Below are positions 1 through 11,091 of a DNA stretch of 64,000 nt, piece after piece. This DNA is from Desulfoluna butyratoxydans. Its GTDB lineage: Bacteria > Desulfobacterota > Desulfobacteria > Desulfobacterales > Desulfolunaceae. Location: NCBI RefSeq assembly GCF_900699765.1, contig NZ_CAADHO010000003.1:682001-746000 (forward strand), given 5' to 3'. The translations under genes were made by a program, and so were the position numbers. How positions within the stretch are numbered: the stretch's first letter is position 1; every line of letters starts with the position of its first letter. Below the pieces are notes generated by a model. It did not search any database. It worked only from the letters and a program-made list of their open reading frames with translations, and had not been told where the DNA came from.

Positions 1-469
1 TTGAATCTGGCAACGGTCTCTCGGGGGGAAATCACTTTGTCCTGATCGGCGGTGCAGCTTTTGATGGCATCGTTCAATACTATTCCGGCACTCATACAAC
101 ACGTCCTTCCCATGGGTTCCCGGTGGCTCCGGGAATGGATGATTGCTTTGGTCTGCGGTGATCATGCAGCGTCCGGTATCAGAAGCAGGGAGGGCAGGGT
201 ATTTCGTGTGGTTCCCCCCGGTTATCCGGGGCCGGGTTCGATGCATGAAAAAACAATCTTCGTACCATACAACATGCGGAAGTGAAAAGCCTTTTTTACG
301 TTGACCCTCCAGCGGCAATCTGGTAATTGGGTGGGGATATTCTAAGGGCTTAAGCTCCTTTTTCGGTGCCGCCCTTTTCACTATCTGCACACGGGAAGGC
401 GGAGCCACCACCACCATCCACTGCCTTCAGCAACGCGCCTCAACTCCGATATTTCACAGGCATCACACT
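1..469. other. Left edge and hisB upstream region, no confident gene
   Basis: No convincing gene is seen. A plus-strand frame is open from base 3 to a stop at 159-161 and could be the last 52 codons of a gene that starts outside the window (it contains GNHFVLIGG), but I do not recognise it. The rest up to hisB shows no clear promoter or terminator. Confidence 0.3.
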
Positions 470-1057
470 ATGACTCGCACAGCCACCATCACGCGCAACA
501 CCAAAGAGACACGTATTTCCATCGACCTTGATCTGGACGGCAGCGGCCGGGCGGAGGTGACCACCGGGATTCCCTATTTCGATCACATGCTCACCCTGTT
601 TGCCGCCCACGGATTTTTCGACCTCACCATGAAGGTCGACGGAGATCTGGAGATCGACGCCCACCACACGGTGGAGGATACGGGCCTTGCCCTGGGCATG
701 GCCATTTCCGACGCCCTGGGTGACCGGGCGGGAATCAAGCGTTACGGGCTGGCCGTTACCCCCATGGACGAGACCCTTGCCGAGGTGGCCCTGGATCTGT
801 CCAACCGCCCGTTTCTGGTCTATGACTTTCCGGATCACAGGGTTCGGGACGGCAACTTCGATGCCTGGCTTGCCCGGGAGTTTTTCCAGGCGTTTTCGGT
901 GAAGGCGGGTATGAACCTGCACATCAACGTCCGTTATGGCGAGAACGACCATCACATCATCGAAGCGGTCTTCAAATCCCTGGGACGAGCCCTGGATCAG
1001 GCAGTGACCATCGATCCGCGGATTCAAGGGGTGCGTTCCACCAAGGGCGTGATCTAA
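470..1057 (+). CDS. hisB: Imidazoleglycerol-phosphate dehydratase
   Basis: HisB removes water from imidazole glycerol phosphate to give imidazole acetol phosphate in histidine biosynthesis; it is a cytosolic manganese enzyme. The 195 residues are the usual length of the monofunctional enzyme, without the N-terminal phosphatase domain of the enterobacterial fusion. Visible family motifs are FDHM near residue 37, [13 protein letters not shown] near residue 64 (metal-binding His-His and Glu) and the second metal motif ENDHHIIEA near residue 160. The ATG at 470 follows a weak CACAGG. No other his gene is in the window, so the pathway is dispersed or continues to the left. The lipoprotein gene starts about 80 bases downstream on the same strand. 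Confidence 0.96.
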   Translation: MTRTATITRNTKETRISIDLDLDGSGRAEVTTGIPYFDHMLTLFAAHGFFDLTMKVDGDLEIDAHHTVEDTGLALGMAISDALGDRAGIKRYGLAVTPMDETLAEVALDLSNRPFLVYDFPDHRVRDGNFDAWLAREFFQAFSVKAGMNLHINVRYGENDHHIIEAVFKSLGRALDQAVTIDPRIQGVRSTKGVI

Positions 1058-1135
1058 GGCCACAGGGCCGGTCGCCCCCACCATCTAAGGACGGCCCCTG
1101 ATTATCCCGGGGTCGGCCCAATCAGGGAGGTGTGT

Positions 1136-1828
1136 ATGGGGTATCCGATGCGGGGCGTTTCCGTGGGAAGGCCGGTGTGCCTTTTTGCCATGCTGATGGT
1201 GATGGTGTGTGCCTGTTCACCGGCGCACAAGCCCTCCAAACCTTCGAAACCTGCGGTGCCCGTAACCCTCTTCTCCTGCAACGAGGTGGCGGTTCCCCCC
1301 TTTGACTGGGCGGCCCCCGAAGACACGGTCTACATCGAGAGTGAACGGGAAAAGGGGCGGGACGTGCCGTCCCTCTCCGCCTTTGCCGGGCCTGAGCTGT
1401 CAAGGCGTCTGGCCGTGAGCCTCAGGGAACGCGGGGTGGAGGCCATGGCGGTTTCCGTGGACGGCACAGACAGCCTGCGTGGGCAGGTGGCGGCCCTTGA
1501 AGCCCAGGGGTATTCGTGTGTGGCGCTGGGCCGTGTGGAGCGCTATGAAGAGCGCATCGGCTCCGACTGGTCGGTGAACCGACCGGCGTCGGTGGCCTTT
1601 AAGGTGATTCTCATGGAGGCTGCCTCTGGCCGGGTGCTCTGGAAGGGCTCCTTTGACGAGACCCAGCTTCCCTTGAGCGAGAACCTGCTGACTTTCAAGG
1701 CCTTTGTGTCACGCAGGGCCCGCTGGGTTACGGCAGCGGAGCTTGCAGAAACCGGTTTCAACGGGCTGGTGGACTCCATGCTCCTGTCGGGGGGGCGGCC
1801 ACGCCCCGTGGACGAGCCGGAGCCTTGA
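1136..1828 (+). CDS. Putative lipoprotein of unknown function
   Basis: The product begins with a hydrophobic signal segment (CLFAMLMVMVCACSP) ending in a lipobox-like VCAC, so it is probably lipid-anchored. The mature part of about 200 residues has alternating segments (SRRLAVSLRERGVEAMAVSV, VALGRVERYEE, VALF/VILMEAASGRVLWKGSF) that recall outer-membrane accessory lipoproteins predicting compound sensing or assembly roles, but I do not recognise a named family. I chose ATG 1136 because AGGGAGG at 1124-1130 sits five bases upstream; a GTG at 1130 would overlap that site. It follows hisB on the same strand and may be cotranscribed. Confidence 0.75.
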   Translation: MGYPMRGVSVGRPVCLFAMLMVMVCACSPAHKPSKPSKPAVPVTLFSCNEVAVPPFDWAAPEDTVYIESEREKGRDVPSLSAFAGPELSRRLAVSLRERGVEAMAVSVDGTDSLRGQVAALEAQGYSCVALGRVERYEERIGSDWSVNRPASVAFKVILMEAASGRVLWKGSFDETQLPLSENLLTFKAFVSRRARWVTAAELAETGFNGLVDSMLLSGGRPRPVDEPEP

Positions 1829-2204
1829 TGATGATTTTTGTTTTCGGAGTGTTCCCCCTTGGTTGGGCTGGGAAGCCGAAAATAGTTCTTGACAAACATG
1901 GTTTTGACATTAACTTATGCACCTGCTTGGGCGAGCATGAAGGGCCTGGTGCCGGTTGTAAGGTACCTCGCTTGCTTCGGGCCGTTTCGGCCATCGTTTC
2001 AGGAACCTTGGATGCGTCTTTTCCCCTTGGGGGCTGGGCGTTTTAGGCAGTATGTTCGGCTTTCATCCCGTACCGGATGGAGGCTTTCATTATATAATAT
2101 GGTATGACAGACGGCCTGCCGATGGTTCGGCTACCCTCGCGCAAGGGGCCATCGATGTGGTTCTTTCTCGGATTGGATACCGGACTCTCGCGGACAGGAG
2201 CTTT
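1829..2204. other. Upstream region of dnaG
   Basis: 376 bases without a convincing gene. A TTGACA at 1889-1894 is followed after 16 bases by TAACTT (1911-1916), and a second AT-rich block contains TATAAT at 2093-2098 without a good -35. Either could drive dnaG-rpoD. rpsU, the usual first gene of this operon in many proteobacteria, is absent here. Confidence 0.35.
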
Positions 2205-3986
2205 GTGCACTTGATTCCCGAAGAAGTGATTTCAGACATTAAGCATGCGACCGATATTGTTCAGGTTGTCTCTGAAACCGTTCAGCTCAAGAAGACGGGA
2301 AGCAACTTCGCAGGTCTTTGTCCGTTTCATTCCGAAAAAACCCCTTCCTTTACTGTCAGCCCGACAAAACAGATTTATTATTGCTTTGGATGCGGAGCCG
2401 GAGGCAGCGTTTTCAACTTTGTCATGAAGCGTGACGGGTTGACCTTTCCGGAAACCGTGCGAGCTTTGGGGCGTCGATGCGGCATTGAGGTGCCGGAGCG
2501 GGCCCTGAGCGCCGAAGAGAAAGAGAAGATCGGGGCCCGGGAAAAGATTTTCCTGGCCAACCGCCTGGCGGCCGATTTTTTTTCACAGACCCTGAAAGGG
2601 GGCCAAGGCTCCGGAGCGCTGGCGTACCTGCACAACCGCGGGATCACCGATGAGACCATCGAGAAGTTCGGGCTCGGGTTTGCCCCGGACTCCTGGGACG
2701 CGGTGTCGGGGTGCCTTTCTTCCCATCGGGTGCCTGTGGATATAGCCGTGGGCAGCGGTCTTCTCATCGCCAAAGAGACGGGGCGGTATTATGATCGCTT
2801 CAGGAATCGCATCGTCTTTCCGATATTTGATACAGCCATGCAGGTGTCGGGGTTTGGCGGGCGCGTTATGGATGACGCCCTGCCCAAGTACCTGAACTCC
2901 CCGGAGACACCTGTTTACCATAAAGCCAGGTCGCTTTACGGACTCCACGCCGCGCGCGAGGGGATCCGGCAGAGCGGGACGGCCTTTGTCGTTGAAGGGT
3001 ATTTCGATGCCCTGGCCCTGCACCAGCACGGCATTGCCCAGGCGGCGGCCACCCTGGGTACCGCCCTGACCCGGGACCATGTGCGCCTGTTGTCGCGGTG
3101 CGGTGCCGAGCGCTTTGTCCTGGTCTTTGACTCGGACGGAGCGGGAATCCGGGCTGCCCTGCGAAGCGTGCCCGTGTTCCAGAAAGAGTACATGACGGCC
3201 AAGGTGCTGGTGCTGCCCACGGGCCATGACCCCGACTCCTTTGTGAGGGAGGCCGGGGCCGACGCGTTTCTGGAGCTGGCAGACAAGGCCATGGACCTCC
3301 TGGAGTTTCTCATGGACGCTGCCATCAGGCGTCACGGGCTCAGTGTGGAAGGGCGCCTGAAGGTCCTCGGCGACATGAGGGAACCGCTCCTTGCCATGGA
3401 AGACCGGGTGGCCCGCTCCCTTTATATCCGTGTGCTGGCCGACAAGGTGGGCATCGACGAAGGGGCTGTCAGTGAGAAGATCCACAAGGCTCCGGCTGCC
3501 AATGTCCGGCCCCAGGTGGCCGAACCGTGGCAGGACGCCCCGGTAAAATCTTTGGACCGCATCAAAGAGGAGAACAGCCTGGAGTTCCAGATTGTCTCCA
3601 TGCTGGTACGCTATGCGGGTATTCATGCCTACTGCAGGGACGTGGGCATTGCAGACTATTTTCAAGAGCCGGGGCTCAAGGAGATTTGTTCCCTTGCCCT
3701 GGCTTACGACGGACCCCCGGAGGCCATGACGGACTGGTTTCTGACGAACCTTCGGGAGGAGGGACAAAGGGAGCTCGTGGCGCGTCTTGCCATCGATGAG
3801 TTCCCGGTGATTCACCAGCGGTGTGTTACTCTGATTGACCAGTATGTCCGCAACAGAAACAGATTGGGCGATGACCTCTCAAAACGAATCAGGGATGCGG
3901 AAGCGCGTGGGGACCACGAGCTTTTGCTGTCGCTGCTGGAAGAGAAACGACGCTTTTCCCAGGACCTGAAGAGACGTCAGCACTAA
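2205..3986 (+). CDS. dnaG: DNA primase
   Basis: DnaG makes RNA primers for the lagging strand and at the origin, working with the replicative helicase. The N-terminal CHC2-type zinc site is visible (Cys39, His42, Cys60, Cys63 in PFHSEKTPSF and YYCFGCG), followed by the catalytic core with the Toprim motifs FVVEGYFDALAL near residue 260 and VFDSDGAG near residue 306, and a C-terminal helicase-binding region. The reading frame is open from 2052, but family homology begins at IPEEV. GTG 2205 (four bases after AGGAG 2196-2200) or TTG 2211 (ten bases after it) therefore starts a protein of about 593 residues, the normal length. rpoD follows after 47 bases, the classic macromolecular-synthesis pair. 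Confidence 0.95.
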   Translation: MHLIPEEVISDIKHATDIVQVVSETVQLKKTGSNFAGLCPFHSEKTPSFTVSPTKQIYYCFGCGAGGSVFNFVMKRDGLTFPETVRALGRRCGIEVPERALSAEEKEKIGAREKIFLANRLAADFFSQTLKGGQGSGALAYLHNRGITDETIEKFGLGFAPDSWDAVSGCLSSHRVPVDIAVGSGLLIAKETGRYYDRFRNRIVFPIFDTAMQVSGFGGRVMDDALPKYLNSPETPVYHKARSLYGLHAAREGIRQSGTAFVVEGYFDALALHQHGIAQAAATLGTALTRDHVRLLSRCGAERFVLVFDSDGAGIRAALRSVPVFQKEYMTAKVLVLPTGHDPDSFVREAGADAFLELADKAMDLLEFLMDAAIRRHGLSVEGRLKVLGDMREPLLAMEDRVARSLYIRVLADKVGIDEGAVSEKIHKAPAANVRPQVAEPWQDAPVKSLDRIKEENSLEFQIVSMLVRYAGIHAYCRDVGIADYFQEPGLKEICSLALAYDGPPEAMTDWFLTNLREEGQRELVARLAIDEFPVIHQRCVTLIDQYVRNRNRLGDDLSKRIRDAEARGDHELLLSLLEEKRRFSQDLKRRQH

Positions 3987-4033
3987 GCCAGGAAGGTTAA
4001 ACATCAATCCGGGGTTGCAGGAGGCAAAACCAT

Positions 4034-5857
<1,824 letters not shown>

Positions 5858-5878
5858 GGGCGCACCCTGCCTCTGGTT

Positions 5879-5896
5879 CGCCCCGGGAACGGGGCG
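5879..5896. terminator. Small GC hairpin after rpoD
   Basis: CGCCCC-gggaac-GGGGCG forms a short perfect stem 22 bases after the rpoD stop. There is no U-tract, so it may be an RNA 3' end stabiliser rather than a strong terminator. Confidence 0.35.
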
Positions 5897-5929
5897 TCCC
5901 GAAAGCCCCTGCTGTCGGGCGGATAACAC

Positions 5930-5959
5930 TTGACAAAAGGGGCTCGCCGGAGGTAAGGA
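5930..5959 (+). promoter_or_regulatory. Candidate sigma-70 promoter for tRNA(CAU)
   Basis: A perfect -35 TTGACA at 5930-5935 is followed after 18 bases by a weak -10 TAAGGA (5954-5959). Start of transcription would fall about ten bases before the tRNA. Confidence 0.45.
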
Positions 5960-5976
5960 TACTCACCTTGATGCAC

Positions 5977-6053
5977 GGGCCTATAGCTCAGCTTGGTAGA
6001 GCCACCGGCTCATAACCGGTCGGTCCCTGGTTCGAATCCAGGTGGGCCCACCA
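5977..6053 (+). tRNA. tRNA with CAU anticodon (probably tRNA-Ile2, else elongator Met)
   Basis: A 77-base cloverleaf with encoded CCA. The acceptor stem GGGCCTA pairs with TGGGCCC, the D-arm is AGCTCAG...GAGC, the anticodon loop is CTCATAA (anticodon CAU) and the T-loop is GGTTCGAATCC. The acceptor stem resembles bacterial isoleucine tRNAs more than fMet. I infer the lysidine-modified Ile(AUA) tRNA, but sequence alone does not settle it against elongator Met. Confidence 0.9.
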
Positions 6054-6177
6054 GCTCAACACACCGTGAAAAGGGAGGCGCCCCAACAGGTGAGGCCAAC
6101 AACTCACTTTTCATGAACCATGGCGGATGATGCACCATGAACGATGCAACAAAATGCCGAGACAGTTTTTAAACACC

Positions 6178-6215
6178 AAGGCGTGCTGGCTGATAAAGGC
6201 CACCACGCCTTTTTT
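6178..6215 (+). terminator. Rho-independent terminator after tRNA(CAU)
   Basis: AAGGCGTG...CACGCCTT, with an inner CTGGC/GCCA extension, is followed by six or more T. It lies between the tRNA and the next gene. Confidence 0.8.
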
Positions 6216-6295
6216 GTTGAAGGGGTGCTTCCAAGGCGTGTTTCGGGCCGCCGGCCCGGTATCCTTGAGCCCCTTAAGAGACGATTGGAGGAGAG

Positions 6296-7426
6296 ATGAG
6301 CGCTACGGTATCTGAGATAATCTCCATGATGGAGGAACTTGCCCCATCATCCCTTGCCGAAGAATGGGATAATGTGGGGCTGCAGGTGGGGCACAGAGAC
6401 CACCGGGTCACTCGGATTCACATCGCCCTCGACCCCACCCCGGAGGTGGTGGCCAAAGCCTGCACCGAAGGGGCGGAGATGCTGATTACCCATCACCCTC
6501 TCATCTTCTCCCCCCTAAAGACCCTGGACCTTGCCAGCCCCCTGGGTGACATCATCGCCCGCTCCGTTTCTTCCTCCCTTGCCATCTACTCAGCCCACAC
6601 CAACCTCGACAGCGCCCCCGGCGGACTCAACGACACCTTTTCCCGCATGATCGGCATGAATCCCGAAGGCCCCCTGGTGCCCTCGGCAGATTCGGAGACG
6701 GTGAAACTCGTCTTTTTTGTGCCGGAGGAGTACCGTCACAAGGTGATGAAGGCCCTGTTTTCCGGTGGGGCCGGTTCCATCGGCAAGTACAGCTGCTGCT
6801 CTTTCTCCTCGGCCGGGCGGGGGACCTACATGCCCTCAGCCGGTGCCGAGCCCTTTGAAGGCAGCACGGGCAAGATGAGCTGCGTGGAGGAGGTGCGCGT
6901 GGAGGCGGTGGTCAAGCGCTCGAAGCTGGATCACGTGCTGGAGGTGGTCCGGGAGGTTCATCCTTACGAAACCATGGAGTACAACATCTACCCCCTGCTG
7001 AGGACCGCCGATGCCGACGAATCCGGCGCGGGTTTGGGCCGGGTGGGGGCCTTTGATTCACCCGTTACCCTGGGTGAGCTTGCCGAACGGGTCAAAAAGG
7101 CCTTTGGGCTCCCTGCGGTAAGGGTGGTGGGAGATCCCGACATGGCTGTCCGGCGCGGCGCCGTGTGTACGGGCAGCGGGGGCTCGCTCATGAAGGCCTT
7201 TTACCGGAGCGGGGCCGATGTCTATGTGAGCGGGGAGTTAAAGTACCATGACGCTCAGACCGCCCTTGAAAAGGGCAAGGGGCTTGTGGACGCCGGCCAT
7301 TTCGGTACGGAGTATTTTGCCTGCGGCCTGCTGGCCCGGGCTCTTAACGAGAAAATCCGGCAGAGGGGGCTTAACGTGGAGGTGGTGGAAAGCCGATGCG
7401 AGCAGGATCCCTTTGCCTTTGTATGA
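6296..7426 (+). CDS. Nif3-like dinuclear metal centre protein (YbgI/YqfO family)
   Basis: Members of this family form hexameric toroids with a dinuclear metal site. Their cellular role is unsettled; a link to GTP cyclohydrolase-like chemistry has been proposed. Metal-site motifs are ITHHPLIFSPLK near residue 62, AHTNLDSAPGGLND near residue 100 and GHFGTEYFA near the C-terminus. At 376 residues it is the long form, with a central inserted CutA-like/COG3323 domain (about residues 130-235, HPYETMEYNIYPL), as in Bacillus YqfO, rather than the short E. coli form. GGAGGAG lies three bases before ATG 6296. The zinc-ribbon gene follows 114 bases downstream, a neighbour pair common in related genomes. 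Confidence 0.9.
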   Translation: MSATVSEIISMMEELAPSSLAEEWDNVGLQVGHRDHRVTRIHIALDPTPEVVAKACTEGAEMLITHHPLIFSPLKTLDLASPLGDIIARSVSSSLAIYSAHTNLDSAPGGLNDTFSRMIGMNPEGPLVPSADSETVKLVFFVPEEYRHKVMKALFSGGAGSIGKYSCCSFSSAGRGTYMPSAGAEPFEGSTGKMSCVEEVRVEAVVKRSKLDHVLEVVREVHPYETMEYNIYPLLRTADADESGAGLGRVGAFDSPVTLGELAERVKKAFGLPAVRVVGDPDMAVRRGAVCTGSGGSLMKAFYRSGADVYVSGELKYHDAQTALEKGKGLVDAGHFGTEYFACGLLARALNEKIRQRGLNVEVVESRCEQDPFAFV

Positions 7427-7540
7427 CGGGGCCTAAGACGCGCCCTGTCCCAATAGAAAGACCGCAACACCGTCGATCTGGCAATGAATGATACACCGGC
7501 ATACGGCCGGTCCACAGACCTTGGAGGCTTGATAATTTCC

Positions 7541-8269
7541 ATGCGTAATCTTAATGTGACCCGGGAGCAGATCCAGACCCTGATGAGACTTCAGAACATT
7601 GAGTCGGAGTCTGCACGGATTGAAAAGAAGTTGAAAGGGGTGACGTCCCAGGCCTCCGTGCAGGGAGCACGCCTGAGGGAACTCGACGTTGAACTCCAGG
7701 GAGCCCGCGAAGCCCTGGACGGCGAACAGAAACGGTATGCGGCCATCGAAGAAGAGGTGGCCGAACTCAACACCCGTGTGGCCAAAAGCCAGGAGTACCT
7801 GCGCGTGGTAACCAACAACAAGGACTACCAGGTGCTTCGCCGTGAAGTGGATGACAACACCAAGCGGGTGGGGGAGCTCGAAGAGGTCCTGATCACCATG
7901 CTGGACGAGCTGGAAGGGCAAAAGAAACAGATTGCCGAACTCGCCGCTGTCCATGGCGAAGAGGCCGAAAAGGTCAAGAGCATCGAGCAGGAGATCTACA
8001 ACGACACCGCCGAGGAGCGAAAGACCCTCGAATCCATGAGCGTGGAGCGTGAAGAGGTGATCAAGGCGCTTCCTCCGGCCCTGTTCGCCCACTACGAAAA
8101 GCTGCTTAAGACCACGGGAAGACTGGCTGTTGTGGCTGTCTCCAAAGGGGTATGCTTTGGCTGCTTCATGAACATCCCTCCCCAGCAGGCCATTGAGGTT
8201 CAACAGCAGGGCGGGCTGCACCATTGCCCCCGGTGTCATCGCATTTTGGTGAGCGAACCCAACGCCTGA
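7541..8269 (+). CDS. Coiled-coil protein with C-terminal C4 zinc ribbon
   Basis: About 170 residues of predicted coiled coil (IESESARIEKKLKG..., repeated Glu/Lys heptads) end in a C4-type zinc ribbon: CFGCFMNIPPQQ followed by CPRCHRIL gives two CxxC pairs. This is the architecture of the zf-RING_7/DUF (PF02591-like) family found beside Nif3 genes; function is unknown, with nucleic acid or membrane-trafficking roles only suggested. I chose ATG 7541 (TTGGAGG 7521-7527 upstream), giving 242 residues, the family's usual length. The frame is open from an ATG at 7484, but those 19 extra residues look non-conserved. RNase P RNA follows 65 bases later. Confidence 0.85.
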   Translation: MRNLNVTREQIQTLMRLQNIESESARIEKKLKGVTSQASVQGARLRELDVELQGAREALDGEQKRYAAIEEEVAELNTRVAKSQEYLRVVTNNKDYQVLRREVDDNTKRVGELEEVLITMLDELEGQKKQIAELAAVHGEEAEKVKSIEQEIYNDTAEERKTLESMSVEREEVIKALPPALFAHYEKLLKTTGRLAVVAVSKGVCFGCFMNIPPQQAIEVQQQGGLHHCPRCHRILVSEPNA

Positions 8270-8313
8270 GGGCAGGGGTGAAAATGGTCGTTTTCCTTTC
8301 TGTCGTTTTGAGG

Positions 8314-8319
8314 TATAAC
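8314..8319 (+). promoter_or_regulatory. Candidate -10 element for RNase P RNA
   Basis: TATAAC at 8314-8319 lies 16 bases before the inferred 5' end of the RNA. A poor -35 (TTTTCC, 8291-8296) is 17 bases further upstream. Confidence 0.4.
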
Positions 8320-8334
8320 ACGGGCACACAATCG

Positions 8335-8734
<400 letters not shown>

Positions 8735-8806
8735 GTTTTTTTTGATGGACCCGTAAAAAGCCATCCACTCCTTTTTACGACAGACCAGAGGCAGGCGACA
8801 GGCTTT

Positions 8807-10117
8807 ATGGCAGATAAACAGTCGGCATGTTCCATTACCTTTAAAGAAAAGGTTCAGATCTATTCCCACGATTTTCTAAAGGCCTGTGTGTACATCGCCA
8901 GGTTCGACAGGGATGATAATCCCTTCACCAAGAAGCTCTACTCCCGCATGACGGCCACCAGCCACCTGCTGGAAGACTTCCTGGACCTTCATGGGGCCAA
9001 GAACAACCGGGACTGGTTTTACTACCGGGAACTTACCTCCCTTGTCCGCCACATCAGCCTCAGCTGCTACGCCCAACGTCACATCGCCAACCGCATCCCC
9101 TTTTACGATCTCACGGATACCTCCGACTTTGAAGCCCAGGGGCGTGTCACCCTGGATTTCCTCAATGATATTTTGAGAAAAGCCGTGCCGGTCATCATTG
9201 AAGAGGCGCGGCGGCTGGACATCCGGGTACCGGAAGGGGGCTACGACCAGGCCAACTTCCCCGGAGTGGTCTCCGGCGAAATGCTGGAGTACAACATCGA
9301 TGACGACGCAGGTCACGATCAGCGCAAGCACATCGTCAAGATCTCCAGTGAATTCCTCAATATTGCCAAGCTTTTTGCCCCCTTTACCTTTTACGAGGAG
9401 CAGAGCCTTGAAGCGATTCGGGAGATGGTCCCGGCCAAGGTCAACGAGGTGGAGATCAGGGGCTTTGAGATGGTGGTGCACAACCTCCAGTCCTCCTTCG
9501 ACTCCTATGTTATCCAGGGGGGATTCCGCTACGGCGATCGCAAGCTCAAGCAGCTGCGCGCCCATTTCTCCGTGGTGCTTCATCTCATGGAGGTCCAGGG
9601 ACGCCTGCTTCATTTTTATGAGCGCCATCTCCACGAGGTGGGCACCATCCAGACCTACCGGGAGGTGCGGAAAAGCCTTGCGGAGATTGTGGACATCGAC
9701 AAGCTCCTGGATCGCACGGTCAACTACTGCCTCTTTTACGCCTGCCACTTCATGAGCTGCGGCAAACGCCTGGCCAAGGAGGTTCTCAACGAGAACATCG
9801 AGCGCGGGATCATCACCGTGGGCATCCCCGAGACCCGGGGCTTCCATGCCCGGCCCAGCCTGATGGTGGCCAAGATCGTTCAGAACTACGGCGGCGAGGT
9901 GGAGATGGTGGTCAACGGGGACCGGTTTGACGCCAGCAGCGTTCTGGATATCCAGTGGGCCGGCGGCAAGATCCAGAAAGAGGAGATCTCTCAGGTGGTC
10001 TTCGAAGGAGACACCCGGGCCCTTAAGGACATCGAAATCCTCGCCTCGGTCAACTATGCCGAAGATTCCATGGGCAAGGGGCTGCCCCTTCCCAAAGAGT
10101 TGAAATACCTGAAATAG
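8807..10117 (+). CDS. Large protein with C-terminal HPr phosphocarrier domain
   Basis: Residues 333 to about 420 are an HPr-like domain. The active-site motif is RGFHARPSLMVAKIV, with His347 in the place of HPr His15 followed by ARP, and Ser377/378 near the regulatory Ser46 position (ASSVLDIQW). The first 330 residues are mostly helical by appearance, soluble, and match no family I recognise. HPr normally is about 88 residues and passes phosphate from Enzyme I to sugar-specific EIIA proteins; no PTS genes are nearby, so a regulatory role is more likely than sugar uptake. ATG 8807 is the first in frame and is preceded by a weak AGGCAGGCGACAGG. ispD follows after 33 bases, so the two probably form an operon. 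Confidence 0.8.
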   Translation: MADKQSACSITFKEKVQIYSHDFLKACVYIARFDRDDNPFTKKLYSRMTATSHLLEDFLDLHGAKNNRDWFYYRELTSLVRHISLSCYAQRHIANRIPFYDLTDTSDFEAQGRVTLDFLNDILRKAVPVIIEEARRLDIRVPEGGYDQANFPGVVSGEMLEYNIDDDAGHDQRKHIVKISSEFLNIAKLFAPFTFYEEQSLEAIREMVPAKVNEVEIRGFEMVVHNLQSSFDSYVIQGGFRYGDRKLKQLRAHFSVVLHLMEVQGRLLHFYERHLHEVGTIQTYREVRKSLAEIVDIDKLLDRTVNYCLFYACHFMSCGKRLAKEVLNENIERGIITVGIPETRGFHARPSLMVAKIVQNYGGEVEMVVNGDRFDASSVLDIQWAGGKIQKEEISQVVFEGDTRALKDIEILASVNYAEDSMGKGLPLPKELKYLK

Positions 10118-10150
10118 CCGCAGCCCGGCTTCGAAAAAAAAGGGGGGGCA

Positions 10151-10867
10151 ATGCAGATCGCCGCCATTATCGTTGCCGGGGGCAAGGGGCTCCGCATGGG
10201 GGCCGATACCCGAAAGCAATACCTGAAGCTGGACGGGGTCCCCATTCTTGTGCGGACCCTGGACGCCTTTCTCTCCTGTCCGAAGATCCATCGCATCGTC
10301 CTGGCTGCTCCGGCCGATGATTTTCCGTTTATTCGATCAGAGCTTCTTTCCCTGCTCCCCGGAGGGGACCGCGTGGTCCTTGCTGCGGGCGGGGCCGAGC
10401 GCCAGGAGTCCGTGTACAGCGGCTTAAAGGCCCTGGGCACCGACTTTAAGGGGCTGGTGGCGGTCCATGACGGGGTGCGCCCCTTTGTGTCCGAAGAGGA
10501 GATCCTCAAGGTGTGTGAAGCGGCTTCAGGGTGCGGAGCCGCCATTCTGGCCGTGCCCGCCTTTGAGACCCTCAAGCGGGTAAGCACGGACGGTGCCATC
10601 GCAGGGACCCTGTCCCGGGACGGCCTCTGGATGGCTCAGACCCCCCAGGTGTTTGACGCCGGACTCCTGTGCCGTGCCCATGATGAGGCCCGGGCCCTGG
10701 GCGTGCTGGGTACGGACGATGCATCCCTGGTGGAGCGCCTGGGGCACCCCGTGGAGGTGGTGGCCGGCAGTCGGTGCAACATCAAGATCACCACGCCGGA
10801 TGACCTGGATCTCGCGTCCCTTTTTCTCCCCCGCTTTCCTCTTTCTGCTGAAAATCCTGCAGGATGA
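10151..10867 (+). CDS. ispD: 2-C-methyl-D-erythritol 4-phosphate cytidylyltransferase
   Basis: IspD joins CTP and methylerythritol phosphate in the non-mevalonate isoprenoid pathway. The N-terminal nucleotide-binding loop AAIIVAGGKGLRMGADTRKQ with the downstream Lys is intact. VHDGVRPFVS (about residue 107) and GTDDASLVERLG (about residue 190) are the other conserved blocks, and the C-terminal NIKITTPDDLDLA is typical. The 238 residues match stand-alone IspD. ispF, often fused or adjacent, is not found next to it. An A/G-rich run before ATG 10151 (AAAAAAGGGGGGG) supplies the ribosome site. Confidence 0.96.
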   Translation: MQIAAIIVAGGKGLRMGADTRKQYLKLDGVPILVRTLDAFLSCPKIHRIVLAAPADDFPFIRSELLSLLPGGDRVVLAAGGAERQESVYSGLKALGTDFKGLVAVHDGVRPFVSEEEILKVCEAASGCGAAILAVPAFETLKRVSTDGAIAGTLSRDGLWMAQTPQVFDAGLLCRAHDEARALGVLGTDDASLVERLGHPVEVVAGSRCNIKITTPDDLDLASLFLPRFPLSAENPAG

Positions 10868-10968
10868 AGGGCTTTTCTGTTCTTTAACTTCCTTTAAGTG
10901 CAGGCGAATTGTGCTATTTTGCAAGTAAAGGCGAATGCAGCCTTACAGGCGCTGGTTAGTCTTTCGAT

Positions 10969-10997
10969 TTGCCTTGGGGCAGCGATTGTGCTACAAC
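10969..10997 (+). promoter_or_regulatory. Candidate sigma-70 promoter for the PilZ gene
   Basis: TTGCCT at 10969-10974, 17 bases, TACAAC at 10992-10997. Both hexamers match four of six consensus bases. It would give a leader of about 90 bases. Confidence 0.35.
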
Positions 10998-11091
10998 AGT
11001 ACTCCGGCTAACCGCATACGGAAGATGGCGCCTCAGGGTGGGCGCCTGTCCGATACCACCTTTTCTCTCCCCACTTGCCCATGGAGCCGCA

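Noticed and set aside
52..285. 77-codon frame near the left edge
   Set aside because: No ribosome site, no recognisable composition or motif.
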